Source of the DNA: Pollenia angustigena
Taxonomy: Eukaryota > Arthropoda > Insecta > Diptera > Polleniidae
DNA length: 64,000 bases
Direction of reading: 5' to 3'
NCBI GenBank assembly: GCA_930367215.1
Contig: OV884058.1
Coordinates: 168,002,478 to 168,066,477, forward strand
Position 1 is the stretch's first letter. Each line of letters opens with the position of its first letter. Below are positions 22,422 to 34,112 of this stretch, piece by piece. The translations under genes were made by a program, and so were the position numbers. Below the pieces are notes generated by a model, which did no database searches, was not told the DNA's origin, and worked only from the letters and a program-made list of their open reading frames with translations.

Positions 22422-23713
22422 AAGGGTGGTTAAATTGTAAGGGCCGATGTTGAATGTGAACCACACCTAAACGCCAAGTTTTTTTCCGAATTTTATTTGA
22501 CATTTCTCTATTTCAGACTTACTCAATTTGAACCATGGAGAGATACACAATCCAACAACGTGTTAAAGTTATCCAGACTTATTATGAAAATGGGCGTTCA
22601 AATCAAAATGCATATCGTGCACTTCGTGATTTTTTTGGTCAATTTGATCGTCCAAATGTGCGTACAATCGCAAAAATCGTGGAAAAATTCGAGCAAACCG
22701 GATCTGTAGAAGATGTGAGAACACCAGTGCATGCTCGTACAGCTCGTACTGCAGAAAATATTGCTGCTGTTCTCGATAGTGTGGCTGACGTCCACCTCAA
22801 CTCGTCGTCGTGCCCAACAATTGCACCTCTCACGCTCGTCGTTGATGAACATTATGCATAAAGACTTGCATTTACACGCTTACAAGGTGCATTTGGCTCA
22901 AGAACTAAAGCCTCTTGACCATTCCAAACGTCGTGAATGGGCAGAATGGTGGCAAGAAATGGCAACAGTGGATGATAAATTTTCGAAGAAAATCATCTTC
23001 AGTGATGAGGCACATTTTCACCTCAGTGGATTCGTCAATAAACAGAATTGCCGCATTTGGGCGAATGAGAATCCAAGAGTGATTGTCGAAAAACCAATGC
23101 GCCCACAAAGAGTGACTGTTTGGTGCAGTTTAAGGGCTGGCGGCATCATCGGGCCGTATTTTTTCCAAAATGAGGCCGGTCAGGCAGTTACTGTGAATGG
23201 TGTTCGCTATCGTGAGATGATAACGAAGTTTTTATCGCCCGAATTGGAAGATATGGATGTGGACGATATGTGGTTTCAGCAGGACGGTGCCACTTGACAC
23301 ACAGCTAACGAAACAATGGCTCTTTTGCGCAACAAATTCAATGGCCGTGTTATCTCACGTAATGGCGATGTCAATTGGCCGCCAAGATCATGTGATTTGA
23401 CACCGTTGGACTTTTTTCTTTGGGGTTATTTGAAAGAAAAGGTGTACGTCGATAAGCCAGCAACAATTCAAGAGCTAAAGGATGAGATAATTCGGCACAT
23501 TAACGGCATAGAACCTCCATTATGCCTCATCGAAAATTTGGACCATCGGATGGAGGTGTGCCGCCGTGGTCGCGGCGCCCATTTGGCCGATATTTTGTTC
23601 CATACATAATTGAGTAATACCAATATATCATAATAAAATAAAATTACAATAATTTCCTAAATAGTTTGTGTTTTATTCAAAATCAACATTAAAATCAAAA
23701 TTTAACCACCCTT
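22422..23713 (+). mobile_element. Near full-length rosa-like (DD41D) mariner
   Basis: The terminal inverted repeats AAGGGTGGTTAAATT are perfect, and TA flanks both sides (22420-22421, 23714-23715). The length is about 1.29 kb, standard for mariners. The single transposase gene occupies most of it but has two visible lesions. It is the better preserved of the two rosa-like copies in the window, suggesting a later arrival. Confidence 0.92.
22535..23609 (+). pseudogene. DD41D mariner transposase with one frameshift and one nonsense codon
   Basis: The protein starts MERYTIQQRVKVIQTYYENG, a helix-turn-helix region of the mariner DNA-binding domain, and runs about 107 residues in a first frame. 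A frameshift near 22785 then changes frame. The catalytic part reads IIFSDEAHFHLSGFVNKQN (first Asp), DDMWFQQDGAT (second Asp) and PRSCDLTPLDFFLWGYLK (third Asp), with 41 residues between the last two. Right after DGAT the usual Cys codon is TGA at 23295-23297. The C terminus ends normally. Two point-like lesions in an otherwise clean gene indicate recent inactivation. Confidence 0.92.
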
Positions 23714-23920
23714 TATATGAGACAAAACAAATAATTAAAAACACACAAAAAAATATGTTATAATACTACAAAATATTGTAAATTTTGTTACTTCGGTTAA
23801 TCGACTGAAATTCACGGGTTTGATCGTTAATCGAAAAAAGTCAATTTGAAATTAACCGATCAGTCAATCGGGTAGTAATTAATCGGTTAACCGGTTGACG
23901 GTTAACCGAATGAATACCCT

Positions 23921-24284
23921 AATAATTACGCAAGGACACAGGTTTAAGATGAATTAAACTTAATTCCACTTTTTTGCTCGTCCTTTACTAACCAAATAAA
24001 CTTTATTGTTATTTGTTTACACTTTCATTTGCACTGTGTTACATTTGTAGCCATTGCAGTTTGAATAAATTTTAACTTATGAAAACAACTTACAATTGTT
24101 AGGCAAAGTGCATTATTGTAAAGTTAAAGTGAATGGAAATATGTACATTGTTATTTATATGTATATATTTTCTCATTCTTTTTCAGCCAAGTGTTAGGAA
24201 AATGTGCTAACAAAGCCTTAAGCCCAGAAAATCTCACAATAAACAGAAAATAACAGCTTTTACAGGGAATAAGAGCACAATTAA
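23921..24284. other. Spacer, nothing recognised
   Basis: AT-rich, no gene or repeat boundary seen. Confidence 0.4.
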
Positions 24285-24682
24285 AAGAAAAACAAGTAAG
24301 AGTGTTTTATACGCCTAAGTCGAATCTTTAATACCCTCTACCGACTGTAAGAATCTTTAAGGAGTGGGATTTAAATGGGACCTATTGAAAATAATGGATC
24401 GATCTTTGAGCATTTTCACAATGTGATTTTTAGTCTTATAAAACTATTTCTGATCAAATTTTATTACTATAGCACTATTCATTACGGTTTTACCCGCACA
24501 TAAGTGTGTTCCGGGAGTGGCCTTTATATGGGGCCTATGCTTTATTATGTACCAATCTCTACGAAAGTTGGCAGTGTGATTTTAAATCTAATAAGACTGT
24601 GACGGACCAAAATTAATTACAAAGCATTATTCGTTACGGCTTTATATGGGGAGTATTTTATATAATGGACCGATTTAATTAC

Positions 24683-25701
24683 AAGGGAAACCAGAAATAT
24701 GTTCTAAAAAACGCGTTTTAAGCGCATTAAATATGCATTAAAAACTGGCAAATTTGCCCTGAAAATTAAAAACTGCTCATTTGAAGATACAATATTCAAC
24801 AATTTAATAGCAAAATTTAAAAAGAAAACCTAAAAATATAATTGCTTAAGCCCATATTAGGTAAAAATTCTTATAAGAGATGTTTGCGCCGAATATTATC
24901 TATATATTAACATCCATATGGGTCTTTAAAGGGATTTAAGGTACGGTCGCTAAATTGTTAATAAATGTTAACATTTAAAAGGAACTTAAAGCTATTTAAG
25001 GATGGGAGCTTTGAGCAAATGTGAACCGATTCGAAAATAATTTAATTTGCAGTAAAACATTTTTGGGACGAATTTAATTGAAATATGTACCATCATAATT
25101 AGATAGCTTGCAGACACAAAGAGCCTAATTTAGATGTGAAATTATATACCGATTCTCACCATTTGCATAGCCTTCATCTTTATTTAATCAAATTACCCAC
25201 AAAATTAGAACTTTTACTTTGCGCATAAGGCTAACATGGAAAAACAACCAGCCAGACGGACGGATGGACATCGTTAGATCACTTTAAAAAGTGATTCTGA
25301 GTCGATCGGAATACTAGAAGATCAGTCTAGATACAAATCGCATAAAATTAATCGTTAACGACAGCCTGCTTTGTCTTACAATTTTAGAGTAAAAATTAAA
25401 TGTAGATGTCGAAATTGAAGTAACAGGTTTTCGAAAAAAAGCTCTTGGAGGCATCTAAAAAATATATCAAAATATGCCTTAAAAAGGCAAGATACGCGCT
25501 ATAAACCTAAAAAATGCTGCAAAAAAGCTCTTTTAATTAAATTATGCAAAAAAATGCTGCAAACGGTAAAATATGCAAAAATATTCACTAACAAATCGAT
25601 GCTAAAATTCATAAAAAGCTCTTAAACGGATAAATATATTGTTGCTGCCTTCATTGGTCGCACAAGGAAAAACATGCAATTGCATATTTGTGGTTTCCCT
25701 G
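24683..25701 (+). mobile_element. Non-autonomous hAT-like element, MGGGAAACC ends, copy A
   Basis: The ends AAGGGAAACCAGAAATATG and CATATTTGTGGTTTCCCTG are inverted, and the flanks TTAATTAC and CGTATTAC are a decayed 8-bp duplication fitting nTnnnnAn. Copy B at 34113-35348 is its inverted relative with a perfect duplication. No transposase. The interior includes a GTCCGTCTGGCTGG-type module also found in other repeats of this window. Confidence 0.75.
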
Positions 25702-26021
25702 CGTATTACAATATAATTATTCGTTACGGTTTTATGGACCGAACTGCAATTTTATGGTATGATTTCTAGTAAATTAAATTTCTTGTAAAAAAAATTTTAA
25801 TTTTTTTGGGTAGTTGTTCCATATTTTGATTCATAACTGTTATCCTACTGTAGAATTTCGATTTCATACTGCTTGGGATAACAAGAAAAAAATTGACGCC
25901 AATTTTGTTCTTTTTGTAAGTTTTTCGAAAGTGAGCGCGTTTCAGACGGACATGGCTTGGACACCTTAAAACTATTTTCTAAGAAAATTTTAAACATATT
26001 ATATCTAATATAATCATACTA

Positions 26022-26330
26022 TTGTCACCGACAACCATATTATGGTTTAATTAGTGTTCCATCAAGGAGCTACAACCATATAATGGTTGCCTCTAAGCAT
26101 GTTATGTTTATATACGATAATAATTTGTTTTTAAATTAACAATAGTATTTTTCTCTTTTCTAAGAGCAGCATGCTATGGTTGAAAAACCACCATGCTTTT
26201 AAAAGTCTTAAACATATTTTAGTCATTATTAACCATAACATAATAGTCTAGAGGTAACCATAATATAATTGTGGCTTCTTGATGGAGGACTAATTAAACC
26301 ATAATATGGTTGTCGGTGACAATAATATGG
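26022..26330. repeat. Palindromic foldback of ACCATAATATGGTT units
   Basis: A left arm of about 90 bp (from TTGTCACCGACAACCATA) is complementary, imperfectly, to the right arm ending TATGGTTGTCGGTGACAA. A fragment of the same unit occurs at about 47565-47610. It sits inside the dispersed repeat and has no coding potential. Confidence 0.7.
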
Positions 26331-26490
26331 TTATTTTAGACTTTAAAATTTTCTTTAAACATAGTTTTGTTGGAGGTGACCATATTTAAACATGTTTTTT
26401 ATATGGGTGTACTTTATGGGATCTTAGATGAATATTAAAACGGAATGCCAAACATAGTATACCCTTATTCATCACTGTAGTGGAGGGTAT

Positions 26491-27421
26491 AACAACTTTT
26501 TAAAACTACTTTTGGACTTTAGATGGAATATTCTAAATAACAGCAGGGAAAAAAAACTAAAACTAGAGAGCCTGAAGAGAAACAAGATACAGGTGCTGCA
26601 ATAATCCCAATCATTTACTTTGTTATATTTTTAACTTTTAATGCCTTTTACAACTTTATACAAAAGGATAAAATGTAGAAAATAAGTAAACAACTGACAA
26701 ATTAGTAAATTTTGCAAAAAAAAAAACGTTAGAATCTTAAGCCCCTTATTTTTTTAACCCCTTCACCTTTGAAATATTTTCATATACATTTTAAACATTT
26801 AAAAAATATCTTATATGAAAAATATCTTAACGCAAAGTAAAGGGATTTACAAAATAACCCCCTTAATCTTCATCATTTATAGTAATTTTAAATGTAAACC
26901 CCTTTTTAAGTAAAATAAAAAAACATGCATTTTGCTCTCACTAATTCTTACTAATTCTCAGATATTTTTCTACATTTGTAAGCCTTTTAAAAAGATACGT
27001 GTTTCCTTTACACGTTAACATTACGAAAAGTGTAAGTGTATACCTCTTTTTGTTCTAAAATTAATGTGAATTGTATGTAATAAATTTTAATTGCTAAATG
27101 TTTTCATTATACACATTCAACTTTTACTTACTGGCAAACTATTAAATTTCTTTTAGTCAAATGTCAACAGACAAAACGCTTGCTTGTACCCTTCACGATT
27201 TTGATAAGATATAAAAAACTTTGCCACTACGTAGGAAACTTTGTGTTTTATTTGCTTCATGACAAAACTGTTGTTGGCTTGTCCGGAAATTTGTTCCCAA
27301 ATCAAATTTGAGCAAAATGTTTGTCTATAAATCAGTCTTTTATAAACCGATTTTGTTAATTTTGACAAATATTAAACTGCTAAGTTTATTTAACGTAAAA
27401 GGTTTCCTGATGATCTGCGTG
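26491..27421. other. AT-rich spacer, no gene
   Basis: Several short direct repetitions of ACCCCTT-type text but no boundaries or ORF with recognisable homology. Confidence 0.4.
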
Positions 27422-27563
27422 CCAATTCACACGTTGCAAGTCTTATTGATCAGCTTGCTACCTTAAAGGCGAGAGAGAGTGAGAGAGAAATGTTTCTTTT
27501 CCTCTCTTCACTCTTGTTATAAAGTAGCAAGCTGATCAATAAGACTTGCAACGTGTGAATTGG
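27422..27563. repeat. Perfect 40-bp inverted repeat with GA/CT loop
   Basis: 27422-27461 (CCAATTCACACGTTGCAAGT..) is exactly complementary to 27524-27563. The 62-base loop contains a (GA)n stretch followed by a CT-rich stretch that can also pair. A perfect arm implies a young MITE or a structural duplication. The hairpin is longer than a typical fly pre-miRNA but would be a good source of small RNA if transcribed. Confidence 0.8.
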
Positions 27564-27614
27564 GACTGGCCTAATAAACCTTTTTTTAGTGTAAGTAAGA
27601 CAGTCCATTATGTG

Positions 27615-28754
27615 CAGTGTGACCCTTTTAGCATTTTCACTGCTAAATTTAGCATTATTTATTTCGATTTAGCAGCGAATTTTTCATATAGCATTTAGCA
27701 TTATTTTCAGCATTTTTGTAACATTTTTTAGCATTTTTAAATCTTAAAAATTGTAAATATTGCTATTTCATTGTATTTTGACATTTATTCGTTTATACAA
27801 ATGTATAATAATAGCAACCCTGTAAACACCAAAAAAAAAATTAAAGAAGAAATGGTAGATTTTACTACAGAAGAAATTAATGTTTTGGAACAGCAATGGC
27901 AAAAGCTGAATGCATACGAATTGATGAACCAAAGTTCAACGCTGCAAAATTTCAAGTATTAAATGTCATTATTAATAAAACTATTTGCATTTATATTTTA
28001 ACTTTCCCAATACAACACACAGTTCATTTTAGACAAAACCCTTAATTTTTGAAAACACGAAATTTCGACTTAAGCCATTATTAACATCTAACATTTTTAA
28101 AATTTAAAAAAAAACTATTTAAAATGATAAATTTAATTATCGCCTTAAACTGTTTATAATTTCTTTTACTTCTCTTGTAAACCCTAAAGGCCCAACCATA
28201 ATATGCATAGCCTTGCTAAACCTACTGTCAAAAATAAACAAAAAGTCTCTCAAATGTATTTAAAAAAGCAAAAACAAAATCAAAAAACAGTTTCGCACTG
28301 CTTAAGCAAATGACAGTTTCATAAAACTTGACAAAAATTTTCTTTAAGTTCAATATGGTTTGCCTCATATGATTTACATGTATTCGCACATTTGCTTAAG
28401 CCAACTTAAGCACATTATGTTTGCGCCTTAAAAGTTTTTTTGACAGTTGACAATGTTGCATATTTTGCAAACTGTAGGTTAGGGCTTTAAGCGTTTATCA
28501 TGTAATATTTTGTAGATAGGGACTTTTGTTTTTTTGGTAAAAAAATCGCTAACTTTTGTCAAACTACAGAATTGTTTTTATTAAATAAATAAATATTTTC
28601 AGGTAAATTAATGTATAATTCATTCATTAAAATGATACAATTATTTAAGAAAATTTAGCATTTTTTTAGCATTTTCAAATTTTATTTTTAGCATTTTTAG
28701 CATTGTTATAATCCCCATTTAGCATCCAATTTTTTTTCAATTGTGGTCACACTG
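27615..28754 (+). mobile_element. hAT-like element with CAGTGTGACC ends and TTTAGCAT repeats
   Basis: The 10-bp ends CAGTGTGACC are perfect inverted repeats, flanked by a perfect 8-bp duplication ATTATGTG (27607-27614, 28755-28762). About 130 bp at each end is packed with TTTAGCATT motifs, in the same orientation at both ends. A 63-codon frame at 27771 has no recognisable homology. A MITE is nested at 28188. Probably non-autonomous hAT. Confidence 0.9.
28188..28428. mobile_element. MITE with AGGCCCAACC ends, copy B (inverted)
   Basis: It is the reverse complement of the element at 21584-21845 and is flanked by TAA on both sides (28185-28187, 28429-28431). It is nested in the CAGTGTGACC element, so it inserted later. 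Confidence 0.8.
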
Positions 28755-29029
28755 ATTATGTGTTAAAGACAACGAAAATACTTATGGCTTATTATTTGTT
28801 AAGATGCGAAAGTCAATGCGTTGCACATATAAAATGCGATGCGAAAGAATGTTGGTATTCAATAAGGCGTATTCGCATTCAAAATTTATTTCAAAGCAGG
28901 GCAACTCTATTCAAAAAATGACAAATAAACGTCAAATAATAAATTATTTTTTTATTAGTTTCTTGCATAAAAAATCAAAGAATTTTCAAAAGTAAATGGT
29001 GTTATTTGAACGTTGTTTGTATTTTGTTG

Positions 29030-29240
29030 GTTAGGTTTCATGTATTAGAGTTCAGCAATAATCTCGCAGCATGCTTTTGCCTCAAAATCCTTGATAAATT
29101 CTTAAAATTTTCATTAAATCTTGGTGAGCACGGTCCCCTTGTTCGCGCTCACTTGCCTGCGAAGGAAGAAAATGCAAAGCATTGTCGGTGTCCACGGTTT
29201 GTTCAAGTTTCTGACTGCAAAACCAAAATAATGTAAATAT
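29030..29240 (-). pseudogene. Possible IDSSK-family protein, C-terminal fragment
   Basis: The minus strand reads LHFLPSQ, then SEREQGDRAHQDLMKILRIY, then a broken MLRDYC. This is the order of the LHFL..., EExGERFHQDI..., YQG and ADYCW blocks in the C-terminal part of the family whose centre is at 11586. Stops and shifts interrupt it. The similarity is short and judged by eye only. Confidence 0.4.
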
Positions 29241-29269
29241 GCATATTTAAATGACTCTGATATTGCATA

Positions 29270-29528
29270 TCGATGCCTTACTTTCTCAACCTCGTATCTT
29301 ACAAAAAATACAACTTTTTAGGAGAGAAAAAAAAACGTTTTATCTTTGTATAACTTCGGTGTTTGGGTTAAAGTTAAAATGGAATTATTAAAGAATTGAT
29401 TACATCTATGTAAATTGTATCGAAATAATAATTTGTTGCATTTTTAGAACACAAAAATAGCAGTCGTTTGATATGAAAAAGTCAAAATCGTATTTTTAAG
29501 ATACGAGGTTGAGAAAGTAAGGCATCGA
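29270..29528. mobile_element. MITE with TCGATGCCTTACTTTCTCAA ends, TA target
   Basis: Inverted arms of about 38 bp (TCGATGCCTTACTTTCTCAA..) are bounded by TA (29268-29269 and 29529-29530). The TA target suggests Tc1/mariner-type mobilisation. The outer bases TCGATRCCTT are shared with the larger element at 49673-51271, so the two may use the same transposase. Confidence 0.85.
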
Positions 29529-29530
29529 TA

Positions 29531-30420
29531 TCCTTTCCAACAACCAAATATTCAGCAAAAATAGCTTGAATCTGTAACACACGATCTCCCTGATATGCTT
29601 AAACGCTACTTCTATGAAGATTTAGAATGAATGTGGGCTTCTGTCAAATAAATAATTGTGAAATTGTAGTGTCAGTATTGCCTGTTTTACAGTATTGCCA
29701 GCATGCGATAAAAAATTAACTAGACGCGATAGCCTAATTTGTATTCTGCGCAGATTAGTTAAAAAACGTGCTTCGTTTCTGCAGTCAATTTTTCCCCCAA
29801 TTTGTAGACCAGTAATATTTGTGGTTTTGATTAAAAAAAAAATAAAATATTCACTTAAATGATGAAACAGATGTTTTCCATACAGTTTGATATAACATTT
29901 TGCCGGAGAATGTTTATTACCCTAAATAAAATTTCATTATTAAAAACAATTTAAGTATAAAAATATATTATTTTTTTATCCGATTGCCTAGAAGCTAGTG
30001 CCCATATTAAATAATTAGTTCTGTAATCTTAAGAATAAATAGATATTTTTGTGCTATGTGATAGCTGTTTTCCCATTGAATACATTTTGAGATTTTAGCA
30101 TTAGTGTTCGCATTGCTACGCAGAAAGAAAAACACTCGGGATAAATCAAGTTTTTTATGATTACTTTAAGTGCGAGTCGTACTCGAAAATTCTAGAACCA
30201 ATAACACTAAAACGTACTCAAAACAATACTAAATTAGATTACTTTCGAAATCCGGGTTTCTTGAAATTGGTAAAAATTCTTAAATCAAGTAAACACAATT
30301 AAGTATTTAGACAAAAACTAAATAATTTTTACATATACATACACATTTACAATACTTAAAACTTCATTATAAATTAAATTTAAAAAGCGAAAAAATAAAA
30401 ATTAAAAAAAAAAATTTCTT
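29531..30420. other. Spacer, no gene
   Basis: No coding or repeat feature could be delimited. Confidence 0.4.
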
Positions 30421-30424
30421 TTTA

Positions 30425-30503
30425 AAAAACCAAGATTCGAACCAGAGAACTCACAGTTTCTAACTTAACACACTCCCTAGACAACTGAACCATGAAGGAA
30501 CGT
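30425..30503 (-). repeat. tRNA-derived SINE head
   Basis: On the minus strand TGGTTCAGTTG (box A consensus) is followed 38 bases later by GGTTCGAATCT (box B consensus), the internal RNA polymerase III promoter. An A/T-rich tail follows. Acceptor-stem pairing of a functional tRNA is missing, so I call it a SINE and not a tRNA gene. Confidence 0.65.
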
Positions 30504-30589
30504 TGTTTGAATATCATTAAAATGAAATATGGCCCGTTTACTGTTCATAACTCAACACAGTTGAGTTGTAATTACTTTTGATGTTGTGA

Positions 30590-31580
30590 CGTTGTGACGG
30601 ACAACCGGACTTGAACTTCGCTTTTCATAAGAACCCAGAATATATATACTTTATAGGGTGTAGGATCAATATTGTAGAAATTACAAACTGAATGACAAAG
30701 TTATATATACCCTTTTACCTTCGGTGAAGGGTATAAAAAAACAAACTTAACTATAAAAAAGAGTAATTTTTTGGATTTCAGTATTTTGGTCATAACTCAG
30801 CTATTTCTAAACCGATTTGACAGATTTATATACCGACGTGTTAAAGATAAAAATTTGCCAGTTATTTTGGTTTTAAAACTTGGACTCTAGAAGATCTATG
30901 GTTCCCGAAAATGGGTATTTTTCAAAAAAAAAATTAATATTTTGGTCATAACTTTTTCGTATCTGAACCGATTTTTCCGAAATTTTCAGAAAATACTTTC
31001 TACTAAAGATTTCCGGTCTTTTGATGTATAAGGCGTAACCATAGGTCATATAACAGTCCACAAATTCAGTCCACATAACAGTCCACAATTTTTTTATATT
31101 TTTTTTACGGGAGCTACCACGCCCACTTCTCCAATCCCGCCCAGATTTTGTGGGATGGTGTGTATTGACAACCTTAATGTTTGTACCTAATTGTACCTAA
31201 CGGCTCTTGCCGTTCTCTAGATTTACAGAAAAAAGTAATAAAATTACAACAAGGGATTTTTGGAAAAAATTAGAGGTAGTCGAGGTTTTTTGCTCGTATC
31301 TCAGCCATTTTTGGAACGGTCTGGCTGAATTTTAATGGCAAAATTAAAATAAGAATACCTGACATAAAGATACCCTAACCAAGCCCTCATCGTATCTGGG
31401 GGCTTCGGAAAACCCATTTCACAGACAGACGCATAGACGGACAACCGGATTTGAACTTCGCTTTTTATAAGGACCCGGAATATATATACTTTATAGGGTG
31501 TAGGATCAATATTGTAGAAATTGCAAACGGAATGACAAAGTTATATATACCCTTTTACCTTCGGTGAAGGGTATAAAAAT
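30590..31580 (+). repeat. Repeat with a duplicated terminal segment (GGTGAAGGGTATAAAAA)
   Basis: About 150 bp ending TTCGGTGAAGGGTATAAAAA occurs twice, at about 30590-30740 and 31435-31580, in direct orientation and over 95% alike by eye. The segment between contains phrases typical of fly dispersed repeats (TCATAACTCAGCTATTT, ACCGATTT). Probably two tandem or nested copies of one element sharing tails. Confidence 0.6.
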
Positions 31581-32423
31581 GATTTAACTTTTCGTTGTGT
31601 TTAGCCCTCCGGCTTACGCATGTTTTGATTTTAATCATGTGTACCAAAAAGGGTTAAAAAGTAAATTTGAACTCTTGCTTCTCATTCAGTTTATATTTTT
31701 AGTTAAATTTGTACATAAGATTTCCAAAGTAAAAACCATATTGGGCATGATATTGGTGTTTAATCATTCTGTATACCTAATAAGGTGTAATGCTAGTAAG
31801 TAAGTCAATCATAATAGATTTTTCTTTCTCATTCGGGATGAAATCAACTTTATAATACCTGAATCAAGTTCATTTTGTGATTGATTCAATCTTTTGGGTG
31901 TACTTTATCGCATTTCAAGTGCGAATAAAAACGGACTTTGCGAACATTGTAACACATAAAAGCAATTGTTCACATTTATATATTTTCGAGTCGCATTCAC
32001 TCTCGCATCGCAATACACATTTAGCCCCCTAATTTTATTCTCTTTATTCAAAATGACGCGTCAATTTTATTTGTTATCGCTGTTCTATACTAAGAAACTA
32101 TAAATTTCACAAAGTGATTTTATTATTAAAGATAACAAATATATCGAAAATAATACTGTTTTGTGTTGACTTTATATGGTTTGTAAATTATTAGACAACT
32201 GACTTATGTTTGACTTATTGAGTGTTCTTGATTTATAAAACGTTAATAATTTTAGCAGGGTGCATCTTATAATATATATTCAATTATACACTCAGCATAA
32301 TAATTATACAACATTTTTTTTATCGTTTGTGGTTGACCGCAGTTTTGGGTATTGGGCGTTATTTTTTCAGTTGGCTTCACAACTCAGTTTAATTGTTGAA
32401 ATCGCAGTAGAAACATATGGTAT
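31581..32423. other. Spacer, no gene
   Basis: AT-rich; small frames without homology. Confidence 0.4.
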
Positions 32424-33566
32424 AAACACAACTGGGACGAACTTCGCATAGTACGACGAATTCGTCGGCAAGAAATCGTTGCGTACGTTCGTCAAATGAG
32501 ACACAATAAGAGCGTAAACTAAAGGTTTAATGTTACATTTTTTTTTTTTTTAATTTTGGACGCTAGATTATATAAGCAATTTTTACAGAATTTTTGTCAT
32601 TCCTAATAGTTTAAGAGACTTTTAATCAATTTTATGGCTTGTTTAAAATACTCAACATTTTTCATTTTTCGAATTTATTCTATGAGCTAAATTTCAGTTA
32701 TGTATTTTATAAAGCTTTTTTGTAATAGTTCTATTCCTTCAATTTTTCAGAAATGACTTTATACACTATCAGACTATTGTATTGTATTTTCTTTTTACAT
32801 TTTACCTTAGCCTTCCTTTGGAAAGCAATGAGGTATATTGAATGTACAAAAAATTTACAATTATTAGACACCAGCAGAATGTAATGCATTTACTGGCCCG
32901 CTACGGCCTTCGTCAGCATTCATTGTGTCTCACTGGATAGTGTTACTTTATAAATTGAATGTATTTAACTCAACTATTTTAACAAATAGAAACTGGGAAT
33001 TATTTCCTTCCGAAGGTTACTTTATATTATATTCAACATTTTTCATTTTTCGAATTTATTCTATGAGCTAAATTTCAGTTATGTATTTTATAAAGCTTTT
33101 TTGTAATAGTTCTATTCCTTCAATTTTTCAGAAATGACTTTATTTAAAAATTTTCGCGAATTTTCGCAATTTTTGGAATTTTTTTTTTATTGTTATTGTC
33201 CGACATTTAGTTTTTTTTTTAGCCATTTTGCGATTTCAAATAAATTTAAGTGTTTGTTTAAAAGTTTGCATTTTTCGCGCATTTTAGCTAAATTCGCAAT
33301 AGAAGTTTTTTTTCCCTGTGATTTTTTGCACACATTCACGATTTTTATCAAATATTAGACTTTTCTATCATGCTGCGCTGTCCCTTTCCCAATTTATTCG
33401 TCGTTCGTCTGCGGAAGAAATAGAAATAGTGTTATCGTAGAGTTCGTTACGCACAACGAATTACGGTAAACGCAATGATTGTGTGTACTTTCATATACAA
33501 CAATGTGTTCTATTTCTAACGACGAATATTCGTTGCGATAATTCGTCGTTCGTCCCAGTTGTGTTT
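32424..33566. mobile_element. DNA element with AAACACAACTGGGACGAAC ends
   Basis: A perfect 19-bp terminal inverted repeat bounds 1143 bp. Next to both ends is a cluster of ACGACGAAT-like motifs. A segment of about 113 bp is present twice inside in direct orientation (about 32650-32763 and 33034-33147). No target duplication was recognised and no transposase is present. Superfamily unknown. Confidence 0.8.
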
Positions 33567-33607
33567 CTAGCGTTACACAAAAATAACAAAGTCGGTTAAT
33601 CGTTCTA

Positions 33608-33828
33608 AGGCCCGTTTTCACAACTTACCGAAAGCTAAAAGTTGACCTTAACCGGTCTTATGAAAAGTGTTTGTTTATCAAAACTTTACTTTAACCTTAA
33701 GTGAGCGCTAAAGTAAATTAAGGTTCATCCTACCTGGTAGGTAAACTTAAAGTTGCTATAATATAACACTTTTCATACGGCTGATAAAGTCCTACCTTTA
33801 GCTATCGGCAAGTTGTGAAAACGGACCT
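33608..33828. mobile_element. Harbinger-like MITE with GGYCCGTTTTCACAACTT ends
   Basis: About 30-bp inverted ends (AGGCCCGTTTTCACAACTTA ..) bound about 220 bp. The outside triplets are TAA at left and TGA at right, a one-base-decayed TWA duplication. It follows the previous element by only 40 bp. Confidence 0.75.
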
Positions 33829-34112
33829 GAATGTCAAAAAGTTTGGTGAATTTGTGAAACATTGTTACATGTATTGTAAAAGGTTTTATCGATTGATCAG
33901 GTTTTGTTTTATAAAAAATGTATTGAGTGTTATCCAATTTTTTTTTAAATTAATTGAAAATATTTGGTGTATAATTCAGGATTTTATGCTACAACCCATC
34001 GAAGATTATACCCCTCAATTATGTCCAAAATGTTCACTGCCATAGATCGCATTTTGATACACATAAATAGTTTAAAGCGACATTACTTCTACCTTTATCG
34101 GACGCTTATGAT

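Larger units (their letters stand above)
20963..23920. mobile_element. Possible foldback element with TTCGATTAATCG-rich ends
   Basis: The left end (GGTGTTCAATTAAACGGG) and the reverse complement of the right end (GGGTATTCATTCGGTTAACC) are similar. Both continue into degenerate repeats of ATTAATCGAT/GGTTAACCG. This is a common architecture for low-complexity long-inverted-repeat elements in flies. Three other elements (21239, 21584, 22422) lie inside. The homology between ends is imperfect and the call is tentative. Confidence 0.45.
24285..26490 (+). repeat. Dispersed fly repeat (AACAAGTAAGA ... GGAGGGTATAACAA), interrupted
   Basis: It begins AAAAACAAGTAAGAG, soon followed by AATACCCTCTACCGACTG, and ends TAGTGGAGGGTATAACAA. 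This head-and-tail wording recurs at 52215-52890 and, inverted, at 39390-39705. The body carries repeated phrases such as ATTCGTTACGGTTTTA. The hAT-like element at 24683 and the palindrome at 26022 interrupt it. Its class (SINE-like, Helitron-like or other) cannot be decided. Confidence 0.55.

Noticed and set aside
30590..31580. LTR retrotransposon suggested by two direct ~150-bp copies
   Set aside because: The segments end in GGGTATAAAAA, not in LTR-like TG..CA; the DNA between has no gag or pol coding.
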